A stretch of DNA of 64,000 nucleotides from Methanobacteriota archaeon (GCA_016845365.1 JAERST010000015.1:31754-95753), one strand, 5' to 3'. Positions 29,217 through 38,227 are shown, numbered from the stretch's first letter. The notes: generated by a model from the letters alone, not told the origin. Numbers and translations: made by a program.

Positions 29217-30275
29217 ATGCCCTCGGATTCACCACCCCAGGTCGAGAAGATGGAGTTCGGAGTGCACACCTTCGGCGATGCCACAATCGGCGATTCAGGA
29301 CAGCGCCTGCACGATGCCGAAGTCATACGGAACGTGCTGGATGAAGCCGTCCTCGCTGACCGACTCGGCATCGATTGCTTCGGCGTCGGCGAGCATCACA
29401 GACCCGATTTTATCATCTCGGCCCCCGAGACCATGCTCGCCGGCATCGCAGCCAAAACTGAGAAAGTGCGTCTCAACACCGCGGTCACAGTCCTCAGCAC
29501 CGACGACCCGGTGCGCGTGTACGAGAGGTTCGCGACCGTAGACGCGATCTCCAACGGTCGCGCGGAACCAATCCTCGGTAGGGGATCATTCACCGAATCC
29601 TATCCTCTGTTCGGCTTCGACCTAGGCGATTATGACGACCTCTTCGAGGAGCGCCTACAGATCTTCGCCCAACTCAGGGACGGCGGACCCGTGACCTGGC
29701 AGGGCAGGACTAGAGCACCACTCTCCGACCAGCAAGTCTACCCCAGACTCGCACGCGCTCGGATGAAATCCTGGGTCGGAGTCGGAGGAAGCCTCGACTC
29801 GGTGATCAGAGCCGCCCGCTACGATTTCCCGCTCATGCTGGCCATCATTGGCGGCTCACCATCGAGGTTCAGCACCTTCGTCGACCTCTACCATCAGACC
29901 AGAAGCCAGTTCGATTTGCCTGCAGGCGAGGTCGCCATACATTGCCCAGGCTTCATCGCTGACTCTGACGAGGAGGCGAGGAAGACCGTCTGGCCGCACC
30001 ATCAGGCGATGTTCGCAAGGATAGGTCGCGAACGTGGTTGGCCAGCGATGCGGTATGACCAGTTTGAGCACGGCAGCAGCCCCGATGGAGCGCTCTTCGT
30101 TGGCTCCCCAGAAACCGTAGCACGCAAGATAGTCGCAGTAACTGACGAACTCGGAGTGCATCGATTCGACATGAAGTACAGCAACGGCACCTTACCTCAC
30201 GAGGACTGCATGGAATCCCTGCGATTATTCGCGACAGAGGTCATTCCTCGGGTGAGGGAACTGCGCGAGGAATGA
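29217..30275 (+). CDS. Luciferase-like (LLM) flavin-dependent oxidoreductase
   Basis: Bacterial-luciferase-family (beta/alpha)8 barrel enzymes use reduced flavin (FMN or F420) to oxidise or reduce small molecules. The 352-residue product has EFGVHTFGD, the conserved FGVGEHHRPDF, VRLNTAVTVLSTDDPVRVYERFATVD and GRGSFTESYPLFGFDL. The substrate is unknown. ATG 29217 is used; M12 (29250, MEFGVHTFGD) is a reasonable alternative start. The end overlaps dph2 by 4 nt (ATGA), so the two are co-transcribed. Confidence 0.85.
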   Translation: MPSDSPPQVEKMEFGVHTFGDATIGDSGQRLHDAEVIRNVLDEAVLADRLGIDCFGVGEHHRPDFIISAPETMLAGIAAKTEKVRLNTAVTVLSTDDPVRVYERFATVDAISNGRAEPILGRGSFTESYPLFGFDLGDYDDLFEERLQIFAQLRDGGPVTWQGRTRAPLSDQQVYPRLARARMKSWVGVGGSLDSVIRAARYDFPLMLAIIGGSPSRFSTFVDLYHQTRSQFDLPAGEVAIHCPGFIADSDEEARKTVWPHHQAMFARIGRERGWPAMRYDQFEHGSSPDGALFVGSPETVARKIVAVTDELGVHRFDMKYSNGTLPHEDCMESLRLFATEVIPRVRELREE

Positions 30276-31429
30276 TGCAACCGCTCAAATACCGAACCTC
30301 GGACGGCGAATCGGTTACCATGGACATGGACCGCCACGATTTCGAGCTCGACGACCTAGTCGAGCGCATCAAGGAGAACGACCACAGGCTCGTTGCTCTG
30401 CAGGTTCCCGAGGGCCTGAAAATGCAGGCCCTCGAAATGATGGATTCAATCGAAGAAGATTCCGAAGCGAAGGTTGTTTTGGCGGCTGACCCATGTTATG
30501 GGGCGTGTGATTTGGTGCATGACAAGATGCGCATGATGGGGGTCGAATTGGTCGCTCACATGGGGCACAGTGCAATGAATATCGACTCGGGAATGCCAAC
30601 TCATTTCATCCCCGTTACCTACGATGGAGACCCCGAAATTGACCCGGTAGTTCCTATCCTCGCGCGCCACAAGGAGATTGCAGCAGCTCGGCTCGCTGAG
30701 GCTTCGACTCCGTTTGACCTCAGCGAGGACGAAGCGCGCGAGCGCTTCGTCGACGCGGTGGGCCGCGTCGCACCTCTTTCAGGCACAAAGTTGGGACTTG
30801 TCGGTTCGATTCAGCACTTGCATCTACTCGAGGAATACAAGGAGCGATTGGAGAAGGCTGGGTTCGAGGTCGAGATTCCCGTCGGCGGGGCTCGGCTGAC
30901 TTTCCCCGGACAGGTGCTGGGATGCAATTACTCGGGCGATGACCCGTCGATTGGACACTATCTTTTCCTCGGCTCTGGGGACTTCCATCCGATTGGACTG
31001 GTGATGCACACCGGCAAGCCGCTGGCGCTGCTCGACCCTTACAATGGGGAGGCGAGCGAGATGTCGTTTGAGCGGATTGAGCGGATTCTGCGCCAGCGGA
31101 TGGGACTGATTTTTTCTGTTGATGATGCGAATTCCTTTGGGATTTTGATTGGCGAGAAGCCTGGACAAATGCGGCGTAATCTTGCGATTCGCATGAAGCG
31201 GCTTCTCGAACAGCACGGAAAGAAGGGATACTTACTCGCACTCGACCACGTCGGACCTGACCTCATCGATTTCTATCCGGTCGACGCTTTCGTCAATACC
31301 GCGTGCCCTCGCATCGCGATTGATGACGCGGTGAAATATGCCAAGCCACTCATCACGCCGTTCGAACTCGAGGTAGCCCTCGGGGTCAAGCAGTGGGAGA
31401 ACGGCTACCAATTCGATGAGATCCCTTAG
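30272..31429 (+). CDS. dph2: Diphthamide biosynthesis protein Dph2
   Basis: Archaeal Dph2 is a non-canonical radical-SAM enzyme whose [4Fe-4S] cluster drives transfer of the 3-amino-3-carboxypropyl group to a histidine of elongation factor aEF2. The 385-residue product carries the three cluster cysteines in the expected contexts: ADPCYGACD (near 75), VLGCNYSGDD and FVNTACPRIAIDD. It starts inside the stop of the LLM gene. Confidence 0.92.
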   Translation: MMQPLKYRTSDGESVTMDMDRHDFELDDLVERIKENDHRLVALQVPEGLKMQALEMMDSIEEDSEAKVVLAADPCYGACDLVHDKMRMMGVELVAHMGHSAMNIDSGMPTHFIPVTYDGDPEIDPVVPILARHKEIAAARLAEASTPFDLSEDEARERFVDAVGRVAPLSGTKLGLVGSIQHLHLLEEYKERLEKAGFEVEIPVGGARLTFPGQVLGCNYSGDDPSIGHYLFLGSGDFHPIGLVMHTGKPLALLDPYNGEASEMSFERIERILRQRMGLIFSVDDANSFGILIGEKPGQMRRNLAIRMKRLLEQHGKKGYLLALDHVGPDLIDFYPVDAFVNTACPRIAIDDAVKYAKPLITPFELEVALGVKQWENGYQFDEIP

Positions 31430-31433
31430 GCTT

Positions 31434-31483
31434 GCTCGCCGCGCAGAGCGCGGCTGCGCGAGCCATCGGTCTCGCTTCGCGAG
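31434..31483 (+). terminator. Double stem-loop after dph2
   Basis: GCTCGC/GCGAGC (31434-31439, 31458-31463) enclose an inner CGCGC-AGA-GCGCG hairpin, and CTCGC-TTC-GCGAG follows at 31471-31483. Its position directly after the dph2 stop fits termination or RNA-end protection. Confidence 0.4.
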
Positions 31484-31633
31484 CCCGTCAATATCGATTG
31501 AATGTGGGTTTCGGGCCCTCTTCCCTAGGTATGATTCGTCTGCATCATCATCTACTGTCATCCCAAGCCAGTACCTCATGTCAGTTGGAGGTCTCCCCCT
31601 ACTGGCATGGAACAAGATTTTTCTCGAATTTCT

Positions 31634-31671
31634 CGCGCGCGCGCGTCACAGACGCGTGTATACGCGCGCGC
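31634..31671. promoter_or_regulatory. GC-alternating inverted repeat upstream of orc1/cdc6
   Basis: GCGCGCGCGT at 31637-31646 (within a 12-nt CG run from 31634) is the exact reverse complement of ACGCGCGCGC at 31662-31671; the 15-nt spacer contains ACGCGT and GTATAC palindromes. It ends 44 nt before the orc1 ATG. AAATATCT at 31678-31685 may be the TATA element. Alternating CG is Z-DNA prone. An Orc1 autoregulatory or origin-recognition site is possible; no canonical ORB motif is seen. Nothing else is seen in 31484-31633. Confidence 0.45.
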
Positions 31672-31715
31672 TGCAGCAAATATCTCTAAGAACGGTGAGA
31701 GCACGACTCCGTTGA

Positions 31716-32891
31716 ATGGCAGGATACCTCGACCGCATCGGAGCAGGCAAAGTTCTGCTCGACAAGGGACCCCTGTCGTACGACTGGATTCCGCCTGCGC
31801 TCGTCGGTCGCGACGACGAACTCACCGATATGGCGGCGATCTTCTCTGCTATCGAAGACCACGATACCAGTTGCCGAGCCGTGGTAGTGGGTCAAGTCGG
31901 CTCGGGCAAGACCGTCCTCACCCAACGATTCGCCGAAGACATTCAGCGCCACCTCGACGGTCGGCGCAGAGTCGTCATCACACACGTCAATTGCCGCAAC
32001 CACCCAACCGGCTCGCAAGTTCTGCAACAAATCGCCCTGAGCCTCGACGCCCGGCACCCCGAGAGAGGATTCAGTTCGGGCGAAATCATCCAATCGATTC
32101 GTCGTAATCTCCACACTCACGAGAGCCATTTGCTGCTCATCCTCGACGAGGTCGATGTATTGGTCAACCGCGACTCATCCGACATCATCTACAAGTTGCT
32201 GCGAATCGATGAGGGGCAGGAAGTCCAAGGCTCGATTTCCCTAATTCTCGTCAGCCAAAACTCGACCCTGCTGAAACTCTTCGAACCCGCAATTATCTCT
32301 CGCCTCGGACAGTCCAACGTGATTGAAATGCAGCCATACGATGCCGACACCCTCACCGGCATCGCGGCGCAGCGCGCCGAAATTGCTTGCAGAACTGGCA
32401 GCGTCGCCACTGAAACACTGGCAAAAATCGGCCGCTTCTCGGCCGATTCCGGCGACGCTCGAATGGCTATCGAACTGCTCGACGCGTCCATCCGACGCGC
32501 CGAGAAAGCCGGACGTGGCGAAGTTCTGCCCGAAGACGTCCGGCCCAGCACTTTGCGCAAAGCATCGCTGGAACCGAGTTCAGTCGACAATCTCTCAAAG
32601 CATCAGAAATTGGTTCTCCTCGGCATCTGTCGTCGCCTGAAAAAAGCCGAGGAAGTGTCGAGCGGGGATGCACAGAAGCTCTACCTGCTCGTCTGCGAGG
32701 AACACGATATCAAAGCTCGCAGTTACACAACCTTCTGGAAGCACCTGAAGGCCCTGGAGACCGAGGGTCTGATCGAGACGAGGGCGGCGCACAAGAATGT
32801 CGGAAGGGGAAGAACCACACACATCACGATGAACAATACTGCACCCGCTACCATCGAAAGCAGAATCGAGAGGGAATTACTACGAGGCTGA
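31716..32891 (+). CDS. cdc6: Replication initiator Orc1/Cdc6
   Basis: Orc1/Cdc6 binds the origin and loads MCM. The 391-residue product is canonical: VGRDDEL, Walker A GQVGSGKT (59-66), Walker B LLLILDEVD (139-147), sensor 1 VSQNS, initiator-specific region, sensor 2 SGDARMAI (about 245) and a C-terminal winged helix (about 310-370, with ARSYTTFWKHLKALETEGLIE). Archaeal origins usually lie next to this gene. It precedes eS6 and aIF2 gamma on the same strand, 68 bp apart. Confidence 0.95.
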   Translation: MAGYLDRIGAGKVLLDKGPLSYDWIPPALVGRDDELTDMAAIFSAIEDHDTSCRAVVVGQVGSGKTVLTQRFAEDIQRHLDGRRRVVITHVNCRNHPTGSQVLQQIALSLDARHPERGFSSGEIIQSIRRNLHTHESHLLLILDEVDVLVNRDSSDIIYKLLRIDEGQEVQGSISLILVSQNSTLLKLFEPAIISRLGQSNVIEMQPYDADTLTGIAAQRAEIACRTGSVATETLAKIGRFSADSGDARMAIELLDASIRRAEKAGRGEVLPEDVRPSTLRKASLEPSSVDNLSKHQKLVLLGICRRLKKAEEVSSGDAQKLYLLVCEEHDIKARSYTTFWKHLKALETEGLIETRAAHKNVGRGRTTHITMNNTAPATIESRIERELLRG

Positions 32892-32959
32892 ACTCACCGT
32901 AGGTGATTCCGAACCGCTCTTATAGGGGTCGCTTGTCGGGAGGCCGTTCAGGTGACATC

Positions 32960-33457
32960 ATGGCACGCAGCGAACAGGCCTTCAAGGCGGTGATTAACGA
33001 CACCAGACCCAGTGCTGGTGGACGAGCTTATGCAGTCGACATCACCGGCTCGAACTACAACCATTTCCTCGGAAAGAAGATCGGAGACGCAGTCGACGGC
33101 ATGTTCGTCGGAGAGGGCGACCAGTCGCTTTCCGGCTACAAGTTGGAGATTACCGGTGGCTCCGATGTTACCGGTCGCCCAATGCGCCCGGACCTCGATG
33201 GAGCCGGCGTGAAGTCGGTTCTCGTCTCGCCGGGAGTCGGATACAAGGGCAAGCGCTACGTCAAGAAGAACGCGCAGGTTTACCGCTACAAGTACGACGG
33301 AATCCGCCGCCGACGCAACCTGCGCGGCAATGTCATCAGTCAGGATACACGACAGATCAATCTGAAGGTCGTCGAGGCCGGGAATCGAACCCTGCCTGTG
33401 ATCTTCGGCCTCGAGGAAGAGGCCGCTGCCGAGACGCCCTCCGATGAAGAGGAGTGA
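32960..33457 (+). CDS. rps6e: Ribosomal protein eS6
   Basis: Small-subunit protein of archaea and eukaryotes. The 165-residue product has KKIGDAVDG, YKLEITGGSDVTGRPMRPDL, GVGYKGKRYVKK, RRRRNLRGNVISQDTRQINLKV, all eS6 signatures, then an acidic tail (PSDEEE). ATG 32960 has GGTGA 4 nt before it; the frame is open 19 codons earlier but that part is not conserved-looking. The operon continues into aIF2 gamma, the common archaeal order eS6-aIF2g-PIN. Confidence 0.94.
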   Translation: MARSEQAFKAVINDTRPSAGGRAYAVDITGSNYNHFLGKKIGDAVDGMFVGEGDQSLSGYKLEITGGSDVTGRPMRPDLDGAGVKSVLVSPGVGYKGKRYVKKNAQVYRYKYDGIRRRRNLRGNVISQDTRQINLKVVEAGNRTLPVIFGLEEEAAAETPSDEEE

Positions 33458-33471
33458 ACCGGCAGGAGTTG

Positions 33472-34719
33472 ATGAGTCTGGCAAGTCAACTCCCTCGCCA
33501 ACCCGAAGTCAACATCGGCATGGTCGGTCACGTCGACCACGGTAAGACAACGCTCACACGGGCTCTCTCGGGAGTCTGGACCGATACCCACTCCGAGGAG
33601 AGAAAGAGGGGTATCAGCATCAAACTCGGCTACGCCGACACCGCCTTCTACAAGACCAAGAAGGGAGATTACTATCCAAAGGGCAAGCGTCCTGATGGAA
33701 AGGAAGACGATGCGAAGGAATTGCTTCGAGTCGTCTCCTTTGTCGACGCGCCTGGTCACGAGACGCTGATGGCGGTGATGATCTCAGGCTCGTCGATTAT
33801 GGATGGCGCGTTGCTTCTCGTGTCTGCTACTGAGAAGTGTCCGCAGCCACAGACTCGTGAGCACTTGGCTGCGCTGCAAATCGCGGGTATCGAGAATGTC
33901 GTCGTTGTGCAGAATAAGATCGACCTGGTGACCCGCGACCGCGCCGTTGAATCATATAACGAAATCAAGGAATTCGTCGCGGGAACTGTGGCAGAAAATG
34001 CCCCGATTATTCCAATCTCGGCTCATCACGATGTAAATCTCGACATTCTAATTCAGGCGATAGAGGAGACGATTCCAACGCCTGACCACGGAAAGAAGGA
34101 GGAGGCGCTTATGTATGTGGCTCGCTCCTTTGACATCAATCGACCAGGTACGAGACCAGCGAAGCTGCGAGGAGGCATCATCGGTGGCTCTGTGGTGAAG
34201 GGAGAATTCTCCGTCGGCGACACTATCCTCATCGCGCCTGGACGTCGCTTGAAGGAAGGAAACAAGACTCAATGGGAGCCAATCAAGACCGTTATCGAAT
34301 CAGTACAAGGTGGTGGCCTAGACCTAGAGACAATTCACGCGGGTGGACTATGTGGAGTTGCTACTCCGATGGACCCTAACGTCACCAAAGCTGACGACCT
34401 ATCTGGACAAGTAATGGCTCGCGAAGGTGAACTACCACCGATTTGGGAGGAGTTCAATCTTGACCTAGACTTGTTAGAACACATGGTAGCAAGCGGTAAT
34501 GATGAGCCTGAGAAGGTCAGGCCACTGCAGCCTAATGAGATGCTAATGGTCAATTCTGCAACCGCTACAAGTGTTGGCCAAGTCACTGCAATTAAAGGCA
34601 AAAAGTGCACACTGCGCCTACGTTTGCCAATTTGCGCTCTAGAGGGAAGTCGAATCACTTTGTCTCGAAGAATCGGAACACGATGGCGACTAATCGGCCA
34701 TGGAACCATAACGGGGTGA
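33472..34719 (+). CDS. eif2g: Translation initiation factor aIF2 subunit gamma
   Basis: The GTP-binding core of aIF2, which brings Met-tRNAi to the ribosome. Motifs: G1 GHVDHGKTT, switch 1 region KRGISIKLGY, G3 DAPGHE, G4 NKID, G5 SAHHD, then the two beta-barrel domains ending RRIGTRWRLIGHGTI. The 415-residue product starts at ATG 33472 (AGGAG 3 nt before); GTG 33454, overlapping the eS6 stop, is also possible. The Cys-rich knuckle found in many aIF2 gamma proteins is absent: the corresponding loop reads YKTKKGDYYPKGKRPDGKED. Confidence 0.95.
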   Translation: MSLASQLPRQPEVNIGMVGHVDHGKTTLTRALSGVWTDTHSEERKRGISIKLGYADTAFYKTKKGDYYPKGKRPDGKEDDAKELLRVVSFVDAPGHETLMAVMISGSSIMDGALLLVSATEKCPQPQTREHLAALQIAGIENVVVVQNKIDLVTRDRAVESYNEIKEFVAGTVAENAPIIPISAHHDVNLDILIQAIEETIPTPDHGKKEEALMYVARSFDINRPGTRPAKLRGGIIGGSVVKGEFSVGDTILIAPGRRLKEGNKTQWEPIKTVIESVQGGGLDLETIHAGGLCGVATPMDPNVTKADDLSGQVMAREGELPPIWEEFNLDLDLLEHMVASGNDEPEKVRPLQPNEMLMVNSATATSVGQVTAIKGKKCTLRLRLPICALEGSRITLSRRIGTRWRLIGHGTITG

Positions 34720-34723
34720 AGTG

Positions 34724-35089
34724 ATGTCCAGCGTCCTCATCGACGCCTGTGGCTGGGTAGCATTGGTTGATGCTAGATTGAATCTTGATGTCGCAATGGC
34801 TTCAGTTGCTGGTTCGCCGAGATTATTGGTTCTCGATTCCGTAGCAAAAGAGTTGGATAATCTATCCAAGACTCGCGGCGGTCTACTACTCGATTTGCTT
34901 GAGCAGAGATCTGAGAGGATGTCAGATATTGAAGGGATGAAGCATACTGACGATATGTTGGTTGAGCTTTCAGTTGAATCGGGTTGGCCAGTCTTGACTG
35001 TTGACAGGAGACTGAAGGAGCGATTGGTTAGTGCTGGTGGTTCGTATATCGAAGTCACTAGTGGACCTTCGCTTCGTTTGGTCGGTTGA
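34724..35089 (+). CDS. PIN-domain protein (aIF2 gamma-linked)
   Basis: A 121-residue PIN-fold protein: N-terminal LIDACGW with the first acidic residue, VLDSVAKELDNLSKT with the second acid pair, HTDDML and the last VLTVDRRLKERL. Archaeal genomes often place a PIN protein of the Fcf1/Utp23-like class after aIF2 gamma; roles in rRNA processing are proposed. GGTGA overlaps the preceding stop and fits ATG 34724 (GTG 34721 alternative). Last gene of the eS6 operon before the insertion. Confidence 0.83.
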   Translation: MSSVLIDACGWVALVDARLNLDVAMASVAGSPRLLVLDSVAKELDNLSKTRGGLLLDLLEQRSERMSDIEGMKHTDDMLVELSVESGWPVLTVDRRLKERLVSAGGSYIEVTSGPSLRLVG

Positions 35090-35112
35090 ACTGAATCAGA
35101 GGGTACCGTTGT

Positions 35113-35138
35113 TATACCCCCTCATACGAAGGGGTCCC
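35113..35138. repeat. Left border motif of island / stem-loop between convergent genes
   Basis: ATACGAAGGGGTCCC (35124-35138) shares ATACGAAGGG with two copies on the other side of the island (38305, 38347). The same stretch forms an imperfect stem, ACCCC with GGGGT (35116-35120 and 35131-35135), between the PIN gene end and the nuclease gene end, so it may double as a terminator or be a recombination half-site. Confidence 0.4.
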
Positions 35139-35145
35139 GTTTGCA

Positions 35146-35784
35146 TCAAACAGTGTAAGTGTTCTGATCCCCCACATTATCTACTTTGACTCTAAGTTCA
35201 GTAATAAACTCAGAATTTGTTCTGTAGATGTTCCCCACAAGCGAATTTGTGTTAGTTTGGAAGTTATGGTTTCTTTTGTTATATTTTACACTCTTAAACC
35301 ACGGCACAGGGTTGGTGATACTTCTGTCAAAATTCATTATGACATCATCCATCTCAATTTTAATTGTGGAAAGTACGAGTAATGCGTCTGGATTATCACG
35401 ATAAAAATGAATCAAGCCGGGGGCTTTTGAAACATCATTAGTCGGACTGGTTGCGGTAGTGAGACTTGCCTTAATGTTCACATGGACGGGGTTAGGATAG
35501 TCAGGAAAATGTAGAATACAATCCATGATATCCAATGTCCCTACTGGCTCCTCGTATCTTAGTCCAAGTTCTTCAGCATAAAATCGAAGATTTTGTTTAG
35601 TGATCTCTTCAACAATCTTCCATATAGCACGTGCATTTGTAATCACAAATCCATATGGATACAAGCTTGTTCTAGTCAATTCAACAGGCTCTCTTGTAAC
35701 TATGCCCCAAACTTCTCGAATCGCTCTATCGACTAAATCAACCCCTCTTTGGGTTAGCTCGCGTTGTTGTTCGGTTTGCACCAT
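35146..35784 (-). CDS. Putative restriction endonuclease (possible PD-(D/E)xK fold)
   Basis: I infer a restriction enzyme partner from position: ATG 35784 starts 2 nt after the methylase stop codon. The 212-residue product has TLDIMDCILHFPDYPNPVHVNIKAS, where an Asp-containing strand is followed by hxNxK, a layout seen in type II enzymes with a PD-(D/E)xK core in which the second acid is replaced. The rest is unlike anything I recognise. Codon use is AT-rich. An orphan accessory protein is the alternative. Confidence 0.5.
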   Translation of the reverse strand: MVQTEQQRELTQRGVDLVDRAIREVWGIVTREPVELTRTSLYPYGFVITNARAIWKIVEEITKQNLRFYAEELGLRYEEPVGTLDIMDCILHFPDYPNPVHVNIKASLTTATSPTNDVSKAPGLIHFYRDNPDALLVLSTIKIEMDDVIMNFDRSITNPVPWFKSVKYNKRNHNFQTNTNSLVGNIYRTNSEFITELRVKVDNVGDQNTYTV

Positions 35785-35786
35785 GT

Positions 35787-37391
35787 TCAACCGACAAGGC
35801 CCCAACAGATAGTATTTCTTTCAACTCCCTTGTAGTCAACCTCCACCCTACTAACAGTGGCAAATTTTTCTTCTTCAGAGAGAACCTTGTTGAGTTTGGT
35901 TAGAGAGAAACTTGGAAATTTCTCAACTTCTGAATTCAGGAATGCTTTACTGTATTCTAATATCAATAATTCATACAATTCGTATGGCGTGTGTGGTTTC
36001 TGACAAACCTTCGATGCTAGTTGAATCAAATCACTTTTGAAATTAAATTCTAAGTTTGTGAAATTAATTTTTGGAGGCGTGGATGATTTCTTTACCAAGA
36101 TTACAATATCCCTGTTCGCCGAACCAGATATTTCTAGCTGGTTGTGAGATTGTTTTGAGGGCCTTAGTACCGAGATATCCAGAAGAGCAAATCCTGCACT
36201 TCTAATCGAATCAAGTAAGCATTCCCAGATACTTGATTTCGTACTTTGAAACGTAATTGCTGCGTGGGATTCGTATTTTAGAACACGATATATTTCATTA
36301 ATTGCGCTCGACAATAGTTGACTATACTTATCCAGTTCATTCGATCTAGGTATGACCTCATCATCATTTTGCACATCATTTGGAGTAATCCAAGCATTCC
36401 AAATTGTCGACAAATCGAGGTAACGAACTGCGTCTCCATATGGCGGGTCAGTAAAGCAAAAGTCAATCGTTTCATCACTCAAAAAATCCAAGTTTGTAGC
36501 GCTACCTAGAGAAACTCTTGAATTTACATCATTTTTGTTAGCACAGTTCTCTTTGACGTCGATTATTGCATTTTTCAAACACTCCAGCCGCTCCCGAAAG
36601 TAATACACCACATTATTTTCAATATGCTCAGGAGGTATCCAGTATCTTTTTTCTCCCCAAACCCCTGCTGGATTGTTACCTTTAGATCGCCTATGTGCAT
36701 TTATGAATACCATTTTTGAAGCACGAGGTAGTAATGATGTAAATGCCAAAATCATTGCAGGATTTGTATTATTTTCTTTGGAGGAAATGTAGTGGAAAAT
36801 TTCAGACAGAGCGATGAGATTACGATGGCTAAACAACTCGGAATAACTCTCAACGTCAGAATCTGAAGGCATTTTAACATCCTGAGGATGCCACTTCATT
36901 GGCCGTGTTTCAAGAGATTGGATTAATTTTCTATCCGCATCGTTATAGTCAAATTGACCACGATTTTTACAATTTTCACAATTAACATACTTCGATTGAG
37001 GTTCCAAATCTATCCAAATACTGTTGATGATTCTTGTTTTTTGGTTGCATCTATCACAGATCGTAGTGTATAATTCTGATTCGAGTTTATTCAATGTGGT
37101 TTCTATTCCTTCGATAGATTCAATCATGATTTCGAGCGATGGAGGATTGGAATAAAACTCTCCTAATCTAACTGCAAGGGGGTTGAGGTCGATGCCCTCA
37201 AAATTCCTACCCAATCCAATGCTCTCCGAGCAAATAACGGCACTTCCCATAAATGGGTCAAGAACTGTGTCTCCTTTCTCGGTGAATTTTTCTACCAATG
37301 TTTGCAATACATGCCATGGTTTTCTTGCCCAGTATTGGTGAATATTATACCTCGGTGGAAATGAGGAGTCGTAATCTAAATCCCCTAACAT
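35787..37391 (-). CDS. Adenine-specific DNA methylase with Zn-ribbon insertion
   Basis: A 534-residue amino-methyltransferase. The SAM-binding motif I is VLDPFMGSAVICSESIGLG with EGIDLNPLA (about residues 41-72), preceded by NIHQYWARKPW, and the catalytic motif IV is FTDPPYGDAVRYLDLS (about 315). Between them lie paired knuckles CDRC and CENC, a zinc ribbon, as in the COG1743-like methylases. The long insertion and C-terminal region would be the target-recognition part. It is probably the protective half of a restriction-modification pair with the downstream gene. AT-rich, unlike its surroundings. Confidence 0.82.
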   Translation of the reverse strand: MLGDLDYDSSFPPRYNIHQYWARKPWHVLQTLVEKFTEKGDTVLDPFMGSAVICSESIGLGRNFEGIDLNPLAVRLGEFYSNPPSLEIMIESIEGIETTLNKLESELYTTICDRCNQKTRIINSIWIDLEPQSKYVNCENCKNRGQFDYNDADRKLIQSLETRPMKWHPQDVKMPSDSDVESYSELFSHRNLIALSEIFHYISSKENNTNPAMILAFTSLLPRASKMVFINAHRRSKGNNPAGVWGEKRYWIPPEHIENNVVYYFRERLECLKNAIIDVKENCANKNDVNSRVSLGSATNLDFLSDETIDFCFTDPPYGDAVRYLDLSTIWNAWITPNDVQNDDEVIPRSNELDKYSQLLSSAINEIYRVLKYESHAAITFQSTKSSIWECLLDSIRSAGFALLDISVLRPSKQSHNQLEISGSANRDIVILVKKSSTPPKINFTNLEFNFKSDLIQLASKVCQKPHTPYELYELLILEYSKAFLNSEVEKFPSFSLTKLNKVLSEEEKFATVSRVEVDYKGVERNTICWGLVG

Positions 37392-37438
37392 AACGTCACC
37401 AAGTTATCGTGATTGCGAGTGTTCATTAACAATGCTAC

Positions 37439-38227
37439 TCACTTTGTGTGCCATGGCTTGACTCCCCAATTTAAGGGATAACCAAACAGATGCCTGTCTT
37501 CGTGGAATGGATTTGAAGTAACTCTGACTACCGTAGAACCCTGCCATTTACCGCCACGTTTACCCTTTACGCCCTGTCTGTTCAATGCTCTCGCAACTGC
37601 TGCTGCAGATAGACCATTGACCTTCATTTGCCATTTCATGAAGTCAATGTAATTCTGCTCAATCCAATTAGGAATCAGGTTGCCAGACGGATCTACGTCC
37701 CATCCGTAGATTGATTGCGTGAATTTACGATGTGTTGCTTTGAGTTGGTTCATTCCCATCTTGGTTCTCTCTGAAATCAAACCTCTCTCCATTTCAGCCA
37801 TAGCTGCGCTCATTGTCAAGAAGAAACGCCCCATAGCAGATGATGTGTCAATGGCCTCACCGTTGAAATCAACCATGTGAAGGGCAAATCCTGCGGCATT
37901 CAATTCATCTACGGTTGCCAACATATCGCTTACAAGTCGAAACATCCTATCGAGTTTCATTGTTATGACATGTTCGTAATTCCCTGAGTTTAGCATACGT
38001 TTCAGTTTACCACCCATCGGCCTTTCCCATAGTGGAATTCCTCCGCTAACACCTTTCTCGATTAGAATATCTTCATCTTCGAGAATTATGCCTTTGAATT
38101 TGGCATATTCTTTGATTCGTTTGATTTGTGCTGCGATACTTACGCCTTCTTCTGCTTGTTTCTGCGAAGAGACTCTGACATAGGCTACTGCTTTGTTTTG
38201 ATTTGCTGAATTGTTGTTTACCAACAT
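37439..38227 (-). CDS. Serine site-specific recombinase (short)
   Basis: Serine recombinases cut DNA through a Ser nucleophile. The 262-residue product has AVAYVRVSSQKQAEEGVS with the nucleophile in RVSS, TMKLDRMFR, GRFFLTMSAAMAEMERGLISERTK (helix E region), and the start of a Recombinase domain (AAAVARALNRQGVKGKRGGKW...SNPFHEDR). It stops there, lacking the zinc ribbon and coiled coil of large serine integrases (450 or more residues), so it is either truncated or a compact form. ATG 38227 is used; the open frame upstream is not recombinase-like. Confidence 0.87.
   Translation of the reverse strand: MLVNNNSANQNKAVAYVRVSSQKQAEEGVSIAAQIKRIKEYAKFKGIILEDEDILIEKGVSGGIPLWERPMGGKLKRMLNSGNYEHVITMKLDRMFRLVSDMLATVDELNAAGFALHMVDFNGEAIDTSSAMGRFFLTMSAAMAEMERGLISERTKMGMNQLKATHRKFTQSIYGWDVDPSGNLIPNWIEQNYIDFMKWQMKVNGLSAAAVARALNRQGVKGKRGGKWQGSTVVRVTSNPFHEDRHLFGYPLNWGVKPWHTK

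Noticed and set aside
31440..31483. Structured small RNA gene after dph2
   Set aside because: Two adjacent hairpins are better explained as transcript-end structures; no promoter precedes them.
33454..33471. GTG 33454 as the aIF2 gamma start
   Set aside because: It overlaps the eS6 stop, but the purine-rich stretch is directly adjacent with no spacing, whereas AGGAG is placed for ATG 33472, which also fits family length.
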